64,000 nucleotides of DNA, taken from Paraoerskovia sediminicola. Its GTDB lineage: Bacteria; Actinomycetota; Actinomycetes; Actinomycetales; Cellulomonadaceae. The stretch spans positions 2,356,001-2,420,000 of the forward strand of contig NZ_AP027729.1 in assembly GCF_030296575.1 (NCBI RefSeq), in the 5' to 3' direction. The notes under the pieces were generated by a model that did not search any database, was not told where the DNA came from, and saw only the letters and a list, made by a program, of their open reading frames with translations. The position numbers and the translations under genes are program-made. This document shows, one piece after another, positions 42,219 to 52,299 of the stretch; position 1 is the first letter of the stretch, and the number at the start of each line of letters is the position of its first letter.

Positions 42219-44761
42219 GGGTGGTGCACCTCGATCACGTGCGCGACCCGGTAGTACGGGTCGAGGCGGACGTAGGGGTGGGCGTCCCACGTGTACGGGT
42301 CACCGGAGAGCAGGTCGTGGACGTCGACCGTGTCGTGGCCCTCGGGCACGCCGAGCGCGGCGAGGTCGAGGTCGACGGTCGCGACCTGGGCCGTCCACGG
42401 GTCGAGGTTGACCACGACCACGACGGTGCTCGCGGACCCGGTCGGGGAGTGCTCCGCCGGCAGGTGCCGGGAGAACGCGACGACGTGCTCGTTCGACGTG
42501 GGGTGCACGGTCAGGTTGCGGAGCTGGCGCAGGGCGGGGTGCTCGCGCCGGATCTCGTTGAGGCGACGCAGCAGCGTCTCGAGGCCGAGGTCGTCGGCGT
42601 GCCCCCAGTCCCTGGCCTTGTACTCGTACTTCTCGTTGTCGATCTGCTCCTCGACGCCCGGCCGGGGCACGTTCTCGACGAACTCGTAGCCCGTGTAGAC
42701 GCCCCAGGTCGGGGAACCGAGGGCGGCGAGCGCGGCCCGGACCGCGAACCCGCTCGTCCCGCCGTGCATGAGGTAGGGCGGCAGGATGTCGTGGGTCGTG
42801 GGCCAGAAGCTCGGCCGCATGACGGAGCCCGCGGGACCGGAGACCTCGGCGAGGTACTCCTCCAGCTCCTCCTTGGTGTTGCGCCACGTGAAGTACGTGT
42901 ACGACTGGTGGAACCCGATGGCGGCGAGCGTGCGCATCATGGCGGGCTTCGTGAACGCCTCGGACAGGAAGATCACGTCCGGGCTCTCGGCGCGGATCGT
43001 GCCGAGCAGGCGCTCCCAGAACACGAGCGGCTTCGTGTGGGGGTTGTCGACGCGGAACGCCGTGACCCCGCGCTCGATCCACAGGCGCACCACGCGCAGG
43101 ATCTCCGCGTAGATGCCCTCGGGGTCGTTGTCGAAGTTCAGGGGGTAGATGTCCTGGTACTTCTTCGGGGGTTCTCCGCGTAGGCGATGGTGCCGTCGGC
43201 GCGGGTCGTGAACCACTCCGGGTGCTCGGCGACCCACGGGTGGTCGGGCGAGCACTGGAGGGCGAGGTCGATCGCGACCTCCAGGCCGTGCTCGCGGGCG
43301 GAGCCCACGAACTGCCGGAAGTCGTCCACCGTGCCCAGGTCCGGGTGGATCGCGTCGTGACCGCCGTGGGCGGAGCCGATCGCGTAGGGGGACCCGGGGT
43401 CGCCCTCGAGCGCGGTCAGGGAGTTGTTGCGGCCCTTGCGGTACGTCGTGCCGATCGGGTGGACGGGCGTCAGGTAGACGACGTCGAAGCCCATCCCGGC
43501 GATCGCGGGGAGCCGGCGCGCGGCCGTGGCGAACGTCCCCGAGCGCCACGTGCCGTCGGCGTCCTGCTCGGCGCCCTCGGACCTCGGGAAGATCTCGTAC
43601 CAGGCCCCGGCGAGCGCCAGCTCGCGGTCGACGCGCAGCGGGTAGGTGGCGGACGGCGAGACCAGGTCGCGCAGGGGTCCGCGGGCCAGGGCGGCCCGCA
43701 CCTGGGGCGACGTCGCCGCCCCGAGCCGTTCGAGCGCCGTCGTCGAGTCGTCCCCGAGGGACGCCAGCGCGTCCTGGATCGTGCGCGTGTCGGCGTCGGT
43801 GCGCTCGGTCGGCTGGTCGAGCGCCCGCCCGAGCACCAGCGCACCCTCGTCGAGCATGAGTCCGACGTCGACGCCCGCGTTCACCTTGATCGTCGCGTCG
43901 TGCGCCCACGTCGCGTACGGGTCGGACCAGCCCTCGACGCGGAACGTCCAGTCGCCGGGCGCGTCGGGGCTGACGAGCGCGCGGAAGCGGTCGAGGCCGG
44001 GCGCGACGTCGACCATCGTGACGGTGCTGTGGACCGACCCGTCAGGAGCGATCAGGACGGCGGACGCGGAGACCGCGTCGTGCCCCTCCCGGAACACGGT
44101 GGCCTCGATCGGGACGGCCTCGCCGACCGCCGCCTTGGCGGGCCAGAGGCCGCCCTCGATCGTGGGGAGACCTCCACGACGGGGATCCGGCCGATCGCGG
44201 GCTCGACCGTCGTCTCGGCGGCGGGAGGTGCCGGCGGGGCGTCGTCCGGGGCCGCCGGTGCCGTTGACGTCGCCGGTGACGGTGCTGTGGGCGTTGCGGG
44301 CGCTGCCGGTGCCTCGGGCCCCGCAGGTGCCGCCTCCGGCGACCCCGGGGTCGGCTCGGGCTCCGGGGCGTGCGCTACCGCTCGGACACCAGGGTCGGGG
44401 GTGGCCGCCGCAGCGACCTTGGTGGCGACCGCCCGAGCGGCCTCCGGGGCGACCGCCGATGCCGCCGGGGTCGTAGACGTCTGTGGGGCCTCGACCGGCG
44501 CAGCCTCGACCGGGGCGACCGCCGCTGCATCCTCGACCGGGGCGGCCGCCGTCACCGAGGTCACGGAGGCAACTGAGGTCGCTGTGGTAGCTGCCCGCGG
44601 GCGTGCCGGACGGCGGGGCGTCGCCCGGGTCGCGCGCGGCGCTCGCGGGGCGGTGGCGTCGGTGACGGGTCCGGCAGGGGCCGCGCCTGTGGGTGCGGTC
44701 TCGATCGTGGGGTCCGGTGCTGCGGGTGCGGGGGCTGCTTGCGTCGGCTGGCTCGGGTCAC
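42215..44761 (-). CDS. glgE: Maltosyltransferase GlgE (two or three frameshifts)
   Basis: GH13_3 enzyme that extends alpha-1,4-glucan with maltosyl units from maltose-1-phosphate. The catalytic part shows [33 protein letters not shown], nucleophile in [12 protein letters not shown] and acid/base in [11 protein letters not shown]. One missing C (G run 43167-43171 on the plus strand) splits it at [17 protein letters not shown], and another near 44168-44171 separates the start [25 protein letters not shown]. Upstream is an Ala/Pro/Thr/Val-rich extension of about 190 residues; GTG 44761 works as its start if a third base is missing near 44730-44734. Otherwise it starts near GTG 44564. Confidence 0.9.
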
Positions 44762-44831
44762 TGGACCAACCTAACGAGGTCGGACCGTTGCCCGCACCAG
44801 GGCGGGCCGGTGTCGCGGTCCCGATCGCGCG

Positions 44832-46532
44832 TCAGGCCAGCTCACCGGCGACCGACCGGGCCGCGACCCGACCCGTGAACAGGCAGCCGCCCAGGAACGT
44901 GCCCTCGAGCGCGCGATGGCCGTGGACGCCGCCGCCGCCGAAGCCTGCGGCCTCGCCGACCGCCCACAGGCCGGGGACGACCTCGCCGGAACCGTCCAGG
45001 GCGCGTGCCGAGGTGTCGGTGTGCAGCCCGCCCAGCGTCTTGCGGGTCAGGACGGAGAGCCGGATCGCGTAGAGCGGGCCGTCGGACGGCTCGGTGAGCG
45101 GGCGCGGCGGGGCGACCCGCATGACCCGGTCGACGAGGAACCGGCGGGCGGCGGCGGTCGCCACGACCTGGGGGTCCTTGCCGAGCCCGCTGCGGACCTG
45201 GTCGTCCCGCAGGGCGATGGTCCGCGCGAGGGCGTCGGCGTCGACGTGCCCCCGGTCCTCGGGGGTCGCGGCGACGAGCGCGTTCATCCCGGCCGCCAGC
45301 TCGGCGGCGTCACGCCCCCGGACGAACTCCGGCGACGCCTCGGCGAACCGCGCGACCGGACCCACCGCCCCGGGCAGCACCCGGTCGGCCAGCAGCCGCA
45401 GGTCGCGACCCGTCAGGTCGGGGTTCTGCTCGGAGCCCGAGAGCGCGAGCTCGGTCTCGAGGATCGTGCGGTTGAGCACGAACCAGCTGTGGGAGTCGCC
45501 GCGCCGCGTGATGTGCTGCAGCGCGCCCAGCGCGTCGAACCCGGGGAACAGCGGTGCGGGCAGCCGTCCGCCGTCGGCGTCGAGCCACAGCGACGACGGG
45601 CCGGGCAGGATCCTGATGCCGTGCCTGCCCCAGACCGGGGAGTGGTTCGTGATGCCCTCGGGGTAGTGCCACATGCGGTCCTCGTGGACGAGCGCTGCGC
45701 CGGCCCGCGCCGCCGTCGCGAGCATCCGACCGTCGGTCGAGCCCGGCACGCCCGAGAGCATCCGGGCCGGCAGCGTCCCGGCGCTCGCGGGCCAGCGGGA
45801 CCGGACGAGCTCGTGGTCGGCCCCGATCCCGCCCGACGCGACGACGACGGCGCTCGCGGAGATCTCGACCTCGCCGACGACGTCCCGCGCGGAGGGCTCT
45901 CCCCGGCCGGCCGCGGACGGCGCGAGGACCTCGGCGCGGACCCCGGTGACGCGCCCGTCCGTGACGACCAGCGAGGAGACGCGGTGGCGGCCCCGGACGT
46001 CGAGCAGGCCGGCGCGGTGCAGGTCGAGGGCGTCGCGGACGAACGGCTCGAGGAGTCCGGGACCGGTGCCCCAGGTGACGTGGAACCGGGGGACGGTGTT
46101 GCCGTGGCCCCCGGCGAGGTGCCCGCCGCGCTCGGCCCACTGCACGAGCGGGAACCAGCGCACGCCCTTGTCGTGGAGCCAGCGCCGCATCTCGCCCGAG
46201 GAGAACTCCACGAACGCCTTCGCCCAGGCGTACCCGTGGCGGTCCGGGCCGACGCCGTCGGCCGCGCCCGCGTCGAACCGGGCCGAACCGCACCAGTCGT
46301 CGAGAGCGAGCGCGACGTCGTCCGACACTCCGAGGCGGCGCTGCTCGGGGGAGCCGACCATGAACAGGCCACCGAACGACCACCACGCCTGGCCGCCGAG
46401 GCTCGCGACCGGCTCCTGGTCGAGCAGGACGACCCGCCGCCCGGCCGCGGCGACGCCGGTCGCCGCGACGAGGCCCGAGAGCCCCGCTCCCACGACCACG
46501 ACGTCCGTCTCCAGCGTTCGGGTGCTGCGCAT
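44832..46532 (-). CDS. FAD-binding dehydrogenase, KstD/fumarate-reductase-like
   Basis: 566-residue flavoprotein. The N-terminal dinucleotide fold has DVVVVGAGLSGLVAATGVAAAGRRVVLLDQEP; the second FAD contact is DGSGEVVPGLWAVGEAAGFGGGGVHGHRALEGTFLGGCLFTGRVA. A GG-rich AVVVASGGIGADHELV segment lies between. It belongs to the family loosely called FAD-binding dehydrogenase, which includes 3-ketosteroid dehydrogenases; the substrate cannot be told from sequence. It is encoded inside the glucan operon between glgX and glgE on the same strand (99 and 70 bases from its neighbours), with no signal peptide visible. Confidence 0.83.
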   Translation of the reverse strand: MRSTRTLETDVVVVGAGLSGLVAATGVAAAGRRVVLLDQEPVASLGGQAWWSFGGLFMVGSPEQRRLGVSDDVALALDDWCGSARFDAGAADGVGPDRHGYAWAKAFVEFSSGEMRRWLHDKGVRWFPLVQWAERGGHLAGGHGNTVPRFHVTWGTGPGLLEPFVRDALDLHRAGLLDVRGRHRVSSLVVTDGRVTGVRAEVLAPSAAGRGEPSARDVVGEVEISASAVVVASGGIGADHELVRSRWPASAGTLPARMLSGVPGSTDGRMLATAARAGAALVHEDRMWHYPEGITNHSPVWGRHGIRILPGPSSLWLDADGGRLPAPLFPGFDALGALQHITRRGDSHSWFVLNRTILETELALSGSEQNPDLTGRDLRLLADRVLPGAVGPVARFAEASPEFVRGRDAAELAAGMNALVAATPEDRGHVDADALARTIALRDDQVRSGLGKDPQVVATAAARRFLVDRVMRVAPPRPLTEPSDGPLYAIRLSVLTRKTLGGLHTDTSARALDGSGEVVPGLWAVGEAAGFGGGGVHGHRALEGTFLGGCLFTGRVAARSVAGELA

Positions 46533-46547
46533 CAGGTCACGCTACGG

Positions 46548-46618
46548 CGGCGTGCCGGTCGGTGCCCGTCGCGCGCCCGTCGCGTGCCGGTCGTGCGTCG
46601 GTCGCGCGCCGGTCGGAC
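46548..46618. repeat. Degenerate short repeats between FAD gene and glgX
   Basis: About 70 bases built from variants of GTGCCGGTCGGTGCCCGTCG and CGCGCGCCGGTCGG repeat irregularly every 14-20 bases. No gene covers them. They resemble the other intergenic GC repeats of this window but are less regular. Confidence 0.4.
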
Positions 46619-46631
46619 GGCGGACGAGCGG

Positions 46632-48988
46632 TCAGACGGAGACGTAGACGCGGGTGCTGAGCGGCTCGAGGACGACCTTGCTGCCGACCCCGACGACCTC
46701 CGTCTCCGGGTCCTCGTGGCGGTCGGCGGGGTGCTCCCAGTCGGAGTCCCAGACGAGCCGCCACCCCGACGGTCGCTCGCTGCCGGCGACCTCGAGTCCT
46801 GCGAGGCGGACGATCGCGTCGTCGAGCGACCCGTTGAGCACCAGCAGCACGTCGTGCGCGCCGTCCGCGGGACCCGTGCGCAGCATCTGGACGGTGCGCC
46901 GGGCGTGGTCGTTCCACCCCGCGTGGTCCAGCATCTTCCCCTTGGAGCCGAACCACACGAGGTCGGGCACGGCGGTCGAGACGGTGTGCCGGGGCAGGCC
47001 GAGGAAGAACGAGTCGGCCCGCAGCGCGCGGTGCGCGCGCCGCAGCTCGAGCAGGTAGCGGGTCGTGTCGAGCAGGTCCTTGCGCCAGGGGGCGAGGTCC
47101 CAGTCGACCCAGGAGATCTCGTTGTCCTGGCAGTACGCGTTGTTGTTGCCGCGCTGGGTGCGGCCCATCTCGTCACCCGCCGTGATCATGGGCGTCCCCG
47201 CCGAGAGCAGGAGGGTCGCGAGCAGGTTCCTGATCGAGCGGCGGCGCAGCGGCGCGATCTCGCCGGCAGGGTCGAGCGGGTCGTCGGTCTCCTCGACGTG
47301 GTCCTCGACGCCGTGGTTCCACGACCGGTTGTCGTTGCTGCCGTCGCGGCCGTCCTCGCCGTTCGCCTCGTTGTGCTTGTGGTCGAACGCCACGAGGTCG
47401 GCCATGGTGAACCCGTCGTGCGCGGTGACCATGTTGATCGACGCGACCGGGCCGCGCGCCAGGGGCATGCGGCCGTGCCCGAAGAGGTCGGCGCTGCCGG
47501 CGAGGCGCGTCGCGAGCTCGCGCACCCCGGCCGTGCCCCGACCGTGGGACGCCTCCTTCGGGTCGGAGAGCCAGAACTGCCGGACGGCGTCACGGAAGCG
47601 GTCGTTCCACTCGCCCATGGGGGCGGGGAAGTTCCCGGTCTGCCAGCCGCCCATCCCGACGTCCCACGGCTCGGCGACGAGCTTGAGGCCGCTGAGGACC
47701 GGGTCGGTCTGGAGGGCGACGAGGAACGGGTGGTCGGGGTCGAAGCCCTGGGGTCGGCGGCCGAGGGTCACGGCGAGGTCGAAGCGGAACCCGTCGACCC
47801 CGACCTCCTGGGCCCAGTAGCGCAGCGAGTCCAGGGCGAGCTGCACCACCCGCGGGTGCGTCAGGTCGAGCGTGTTGCCCGTGCCGGTGACGTCGGCGTA
47901 ACGGACGGGGTCGGCGTCGTCGTGCGCGTAGTAGCTCGTGTCGTCGAAGCCGCGGAACGACAGGTGCGGACCGTCGTCGCCCGCCTCGCCCGTGTGGTTG
48001 TAGACCACGTCGAGGATGACCTCGATGCCGGCCTCGTGCAGCAGATGGACCATGCCGCGGACCTCGTCGAGCACGGCGCTCGCCCCCGCGTCCTGGGCGG
48101 CCTGCGTCGCGTAGGCGGCGTGAGGGGCGAAGAACCCGATCGTCGAGTAGCCCCAGTAGTTGTCGAGCCCCTTCGCGACGAGGTGCGGCTCGGGGACCGA
48201 CGCGTGGATGGGGAGCAGCTCGAGCGCGGTGATGCCGAGATCCTTCAGGTGGGCGACCGTCGCGGGGTGCGCGAGGCCCGCGTAGGTGCCGCGCAGATCC
48301 TCGGGGAGCGCCTCGAGCTGCTTGGTCAGCCCGCGGACGTGGGCCTCGTAGATCACGGTCCGCGACCAGGGCACGTGGGAGTGATGGACCGGGGCGTGGT
48401 CCCCGGGCGACGCCACGACGACGGACAACGGCACGTGGCCGAGCGAGTCCCGCGGGTCCGGGGGCCGAACAGGTCACCCTGCACGCCGCCGTCGGCGGGG
48501 TCACCGGTGGCGACGTAGCCGTAGGTGACGGCGGAGTGGTCGAGCTCGCCGACGATCCCGCGGGCGTACGGGTCGAGGAGGAGCTTCGCCGGGTTGTGCC
48601 GGAGGGTCGCGCGGGGGTCCCACGGCCCGTCGACGCGGAACCCGTAGCGCTGGCCCTCCCGGATGCCGGGGACGTGCGCGTGCCAGACCCCGTACGTCGG
48701 GCCGTCGAGCGGGATGCGCCGCTCGCGCAGCCCGCTGCCGGCAGCGGCCGCGCCGTCGGTGCCTTCTGCGGTGTCGCCGCGCGCGGTGCCGCTCCCGGTG
48801 CCGCTCCCGGTGTCGCCGTCGATCAGGCACAGGTCCACGCCGGTCGCGTGCGCCGCGAACACCGCGACGTCCACGCCGTCGCCGGCCAGGTGCACCCCGA
48901 GCGGGGCACGTGACCGTGCCGGTCCGTGGAGGTCACTGAGGGGCGGGCGGTCGGTTCGAGCGGATTCACGCCCACCATTGTCCCGCAT
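46632..48988 (-). CDS. glgX: Glycogen debranching enzyme GlgX (one-base frameshift)
   Basis: Isoamylase-type enzyme that removes short alpha-1,6 branches from glucan. ATG 48988 gives an N-terminal CBM48 part (APLGVHLAGDGVDVAVFAAHATGVDLCLID, GQRYGFRVDGPWDPRATLRHNPAKLLLDPYARGI). The frame breaks after VQGDLFGP; one missing C (G run 48460-48464 on the plus strand) restores PDPRDSLGHVPLSVVV and about 785 residues. GH13 catalytic residues lie in VDGFRFDLAVTLGR, LVAEPWDVG and TAHDGFTMADLV; the family tag GNNNAYCQDNEISWVDW is present. First gene of the glucan operon. Confidence 0.94.
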
Positions 48989-49070
48989 CGGTATCCGGCA
49001 CCGACCATCTGGTCCGGATGCGGTCGTGCCGCGTGCTGGACAGGCGCTGCTCCGCCCGGCGCCCGCAGCG

Positions 49071-49104
49071 TAGGATCCTGCGCGAACCTGCCCCGAGGAG
49101 GAGT
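49071..49104 (+). promoter_or_regulatory. etfB -10 element and ribosome site
   Basis: TAGGAT (49071-49076) is a good actinobacterial -10, 35 bases before the etfB ATG at 49112; no clear -35 is visible at the right distance. GAGGAGGAG at 49096-49104 is a strong ribosome site for that ATG. The gap is divergent with glgX. Confidence 0.4.
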
Positions 49105-49111
49105 CACCTTC

Positions 49112-49929
49112 ATGCGGATCGTCGTTGCCGTGAAGAACGTCCCGGACATCCAGTCCGACCGCGCCTTCGTCGAGGGGCGCGTCGACCGCGTCCCCGAGGA
49201 CGGCACCCTCAACGAGCTCGACGAGAATGCGCTCGAGGCGGCGCTCCGGATCGTCGAGGCCCTCCCCGAGGACGAGCGCGCGCAGAGCGAGGTCGTCGCG
49301 GTGACGATGGGCGACGAGGACGCGGAGGGCGCCCTCAAGAAGGCGTTCCAGCTCGGGGTCGACCGGGGCGTGCTCGTGTGCGACGAGGCGCTCGCGGGCT
49401 CGGACTACTTCGCGACCGCCCGCGTGCTCGCGGCGACGGTGCGCGCGATCGAGGAGGAGGGCCAGGTCGACCTGGTCCTCACCGGCATGGCGGCGCTCGA
49501 CGGCCTCGGCTCGGTCGTGCCGGCCCTGCTGGCCGCCGAGCTCGACCTGCCGCAGCTCACGCTCGCCGGCGAGCTCGTCGTCGAGCCGGCGACGGACGGG
49601 GGCGCACCGCCCGCGTGACCCGCGAGCTCGGCCACGAGACGGAGGTCCTCGAGGCCACGCTGCCCGCGGTCGTCTCCGTGACCGACCACGCCAACGAGCC
49701 GCGGTTCCCGAACTTCAAGCTCATCATGGCGGCGCGCAGCAAGGAGGTCGAGGAGTGGGCCCTGGAGGACCTCGACCTCGACCCGGCGTCCGTCGGTGAC
49801 GCGGGCGCCCGCACCCGCACGGTGCGGGCCGAGCCGGCGCCCGACCGCCCCGAGGTCGAGATCGTCGTCGACAAGGGTGAGGGCGGCACCGCCCTCGCCG
49901 AGTACCTCATCCGCAACGACCTGGTCTGA
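49112..49929 (+). CDS. etfB: Electron transfer flavoprotein beta subunit (one-base frameshift)
   Basis: With EtfA it carries electrons from acyl-CoA and other flavin dehydrogenases to the respiratory chain. MRIVVAVKNVPD is the standard start. AMP-binding strands include VVAVTMGDEDAEGALKKAFQLGVDRGVLV and VDLVLTGMAALDGLGSVVPALLAAELDLPQLT. The frame breaks at EPATDGG; one missing G in GGGGG (49598-49602) restores RTARVTRELGHETEVLEATLPAVVSVTDHANEPRFPNFKLIMAARSKEVEEW and about 272 residues. etfA follows after 11 bases. Confidence 0.94.
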
Positions 49930-49940
49930 GAGGCAGCATC

Positions 49941-50918
49941 GTGACCGACCGCACCGTCCTCGTCCTGATCGACCACGCCGCGACCGCGCTGCGCTCGCCC
50001 GCGCTCGAGCTCCTCACCGTCGCCCGGACCCTGGGCGAGGTCGAGGCCGTGACCCTCGAACCGGCGTCCGACACGACGCTGGGCCAGCTCGGCGCCCACG
50101 GCGTCGGGACCCTGCGCCAGGTCGAGCTCGACGGCATCGACGCCGACCAGCAGTTCCTGACCCCCGTCGTCGCGGAGGCCCTCGGCGCGGCCGTCGACGC
50201 CTCGGGCGCCTCCGTCGTCCTGCTGACCTCGTCGTTCGCGGCGAAGGAGTCGGCGGCCCGGCTCGCGTTCGCGCGCGGCGCGGGCCTCGTGACCGACGCG
50301 ACGGCCGTGACCGTCTCGGACGCCGGCCGGGTGGTGGCGTCGAAGCGCCCGTTCGCCGGGACGTGGGACACGGCCTGCGAGATCACGACCGATCTCGCGG
50401 TCCTGACGGTGCCGGCCAACTCCGCCGTCGCCGCCGAGGCCGCACAGCCGGTCGCGACGGCGGTCGAGGCCGTCGCCGTCACGCCCACGGCCTCGGCCAC
50501 GCGCGCGCGTCTCGTGTCCCGGACCGTCCACCCCGCAGGTGACCGTCCGGACCTCGCCGAGGCCGCGGTCGTGGTCACCGGTGGCCGTGGGACCGACGGC
50601 GACTTCGGCCCGGTCCTCGACCTCGCCGACGCCCTGGGTGCCGCGGTCGGCGCGAGCCGGGACGCGGTCTACGAGGGCTGGTTCGACGAGTTCGTCGGCC
50701 AGACCGGTGTCACCGTCTCGCCGCGCCTGTACGTCGGCGCCGGGATCAGCGGGGCGCCGCACCACCGCGGCGGCATGCAGTCGTCGCAGGTGATCGTCGC
50801 GGTCAACAACGACCCCGAGTGCCCCCTCTTCGAGATCAGCGACTTCGCGGTCGTCGGCGACCTCGCGGAGGTCCTGCCGCAGGCCGCCGCCGCGATCCGG
50901 GCGCACCGCGGAGCCTGA
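49941..50918 (+). CDS. etfA: Electron transfer flavoprotein alpha subunit
   Basis: 325-residue FAD-holding partner of EtfB, from GTG 49941 after GAGAGGC. The C-terminal FAD domain is unmistakable: VVVTGGRGTDGDFGPVLDLADALGAAVGASR, LYVGAGISGAPHHRGGMQSSQVIVAVNNDPECPLFEISDFAVVGDLAEVLP. The etfBA pair lies just before the cysteine desulfurase gene, as the fixAB pair does in mycobacteria. Confidence 0.95.
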   Translation: MTDRTVLVLIDHAATALRSPALELLTVARTLGEVEAVTLEPASDTTLGQLGAHGVGTLRQVELDGIDADQQFLTPVVAEALGAAVDASGASVVLLTSSFAAKESAARLAFARGAGLVTDATAVTVSDAGRVVASKRPFAGTWDTACEITTDLAVLTVPANSAVAAEAAQPVATAVEAVAVTPTASATRARLVSRTVHPAGDRPDLAEAAVVVTGGRGTDGDFGPVLDLADALGAAVGASRDAVYEGWFDEFVGQTGVTVSPRLYVGAGISGAPHHRGGMQSSQVIVAVNNDPECPLFEISDFAVVGDLAEVLPQAAAAIRAHRGA

Positions 50919-50957
50919 GGTCCGCGACACCGGGCTCGTGACGCCGGTCCCGTCCGC

Positions 50958-52219
50958 TCAGATCCCGAGCTGCTCGAGCCACGCCGTCGCGGCGACCGAC
51001 TGGGCGCGCTGGACCTCGCGCAGGTGCGGCACGCCGGGCAGCGGTGGTTCGAGCGCGGACGAGACGAGGTAGCCGGCGACTCCCGCGACCACGGCGCGCA
51101 CGTCGGCCGGGTGCACGGTCGCGCCCAGGGGGTGCGCCTCGAACATGCGCGCGAGCTCACGCCCGACGGCGCGTCGGTGCTCGGGGGACGAGCCGGCGGT
51201 GACCCCGTCGAGCTCGCCGACGATGCCCTGGGTGCCGAGGCCCGGCAGGAACAGCGCGAGGTCGAGCCACGCCGCGCCCCGCGACGCGTACGGCCAGTCG
51301 AGCAGGTAGACGCGGCCGTCGGAGAGCAGCATCGTGTCGGACCGCAGGTCGCCGTGCACCAGCGACTCGCCCTCGCAGGCGATGAGGACGCTCTTCTCGA
51401 TCTCGGCGAGCTGGGCGAGGCGGCCCACCGCCCAGGGGGCCAGGTCGACGAGCGCCTCCTCGGCGTCGGGCTCGGCGGCGAGCGACGCCCAGCCGGAGCA
51501 CATCGAGGCGAGGTCGGGGCCGGTGGGGCGCAGCTGGAGCCCGCGCGCACCGTCGACGCGGGACAGGTCGTCGATCGTCGACAGGACCCGCGCCAGCGCG
51601 TACCGGCTCCAGGGGTGTTCGGGTGGTCCCCGTCGATCGCCTCGTAGGCGATGACGATCCACTCGTCGTCGGCATAGGTCCAGAGGAACTCGGGTGCCGG
51701 CACGGTGTCGGGCAGGCGCACCGCGGTCTCGGCCTCGGCCCGGTGCAGCTCGGCCGTGAAGGGCTCGTCCGTCAGGGACGCGGCCTTCACGAAGATGCGT
51801 CGCCCGGACGCCAGCACGAGGGTCGACGTGACGCCCAGGCTCATGCCCGGGCGGGCCGGGTGCTCCTCGACGACCGTCGAGCCGGTGATCGCGTCGATCT
51901 CCGACCGGACCGCGGCGGGGATGCCGGCCCATGTGGTCCGGGCGTTGCCCGAGCCCGACGGCGAGCCCGTGGACGAACCCGACGACGCGCCCCGTCGGGC
52001 GTCGCGCCCGTCGTGCCCGCCGTCCCCGTCCGCCCGCCCGGCCGTCCTCAGCAGCGGGAGGGCCCCGGTGGCTGCGCCGCGTGCCGCGAGGCTGGGGACC
52101 CCGGGGACGTCGGGGGCGAGCGTGGCGGCGCCCCGTTCGCGGCGCGCGCGCACGAGCCCGGCGCGGATCTCCGCGCGCGGGATCTGGCTCGTCGTCGGGA
52201 CGTCCTCGGGATGGTGCAT
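50958..52219 (-). CDS. Phosphotransferase of the aminoglycoside-kinase fold (one-base frameshift)
   Basis: Small-molecule kinase of unknown substrate. An Arg/Ala-rich N terminus (from ATG 52219, [22 protein letters not shown]) leads to [18 protein letters not shown] (ATP-binding lysine), [14 protein letters not shown], then a break; one missing C (GGG at 51621-51623 on the plus strand) restores [20 protein letters not shown]. Catalytic loop [30 protein letters not shown] has the APH-type HGDLRSDN-like and DW motifs. Total about 420 residues. Convergent with etfA. An antibiotic-resistance role is not implied, since many housekeeping kinases share this fold. Confidence 0.8.
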
Positions 52220-52285
52220 CGGTGACAACCTAGACGCACGGGCGTCGGGTGTCGCGCTCCGGTCCCGACGCCTGGCCGAGGTTCG

Positions 52286-52291
52286 TAGACT
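52286..52291 (+). promoter_or_regulatory. -10-like element for the cysteine desulfurase operon
   Basis: TAGACT ends 8 bases before the GTG start at 52300, which suggests a leaderless transcript. No matching -35 is evident. Confidence 0.35.
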
Positions 52292-52299
52292 GGTCCGCT

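Noticed and set aside
44916..48518. 1200-codon plus-strand open frame across the FAD gene and glgX
   Set aside because: It is antisense to two genes with clear family motifs and its translation is low-complexity Arg/Val/Asp/Pro.
50958..52219. Aminoglycoside resistance kinase
   Set aside because: Only the general APH fold and catalytic loop are seen; the setting among housekeeping genes gives no support for resistance.
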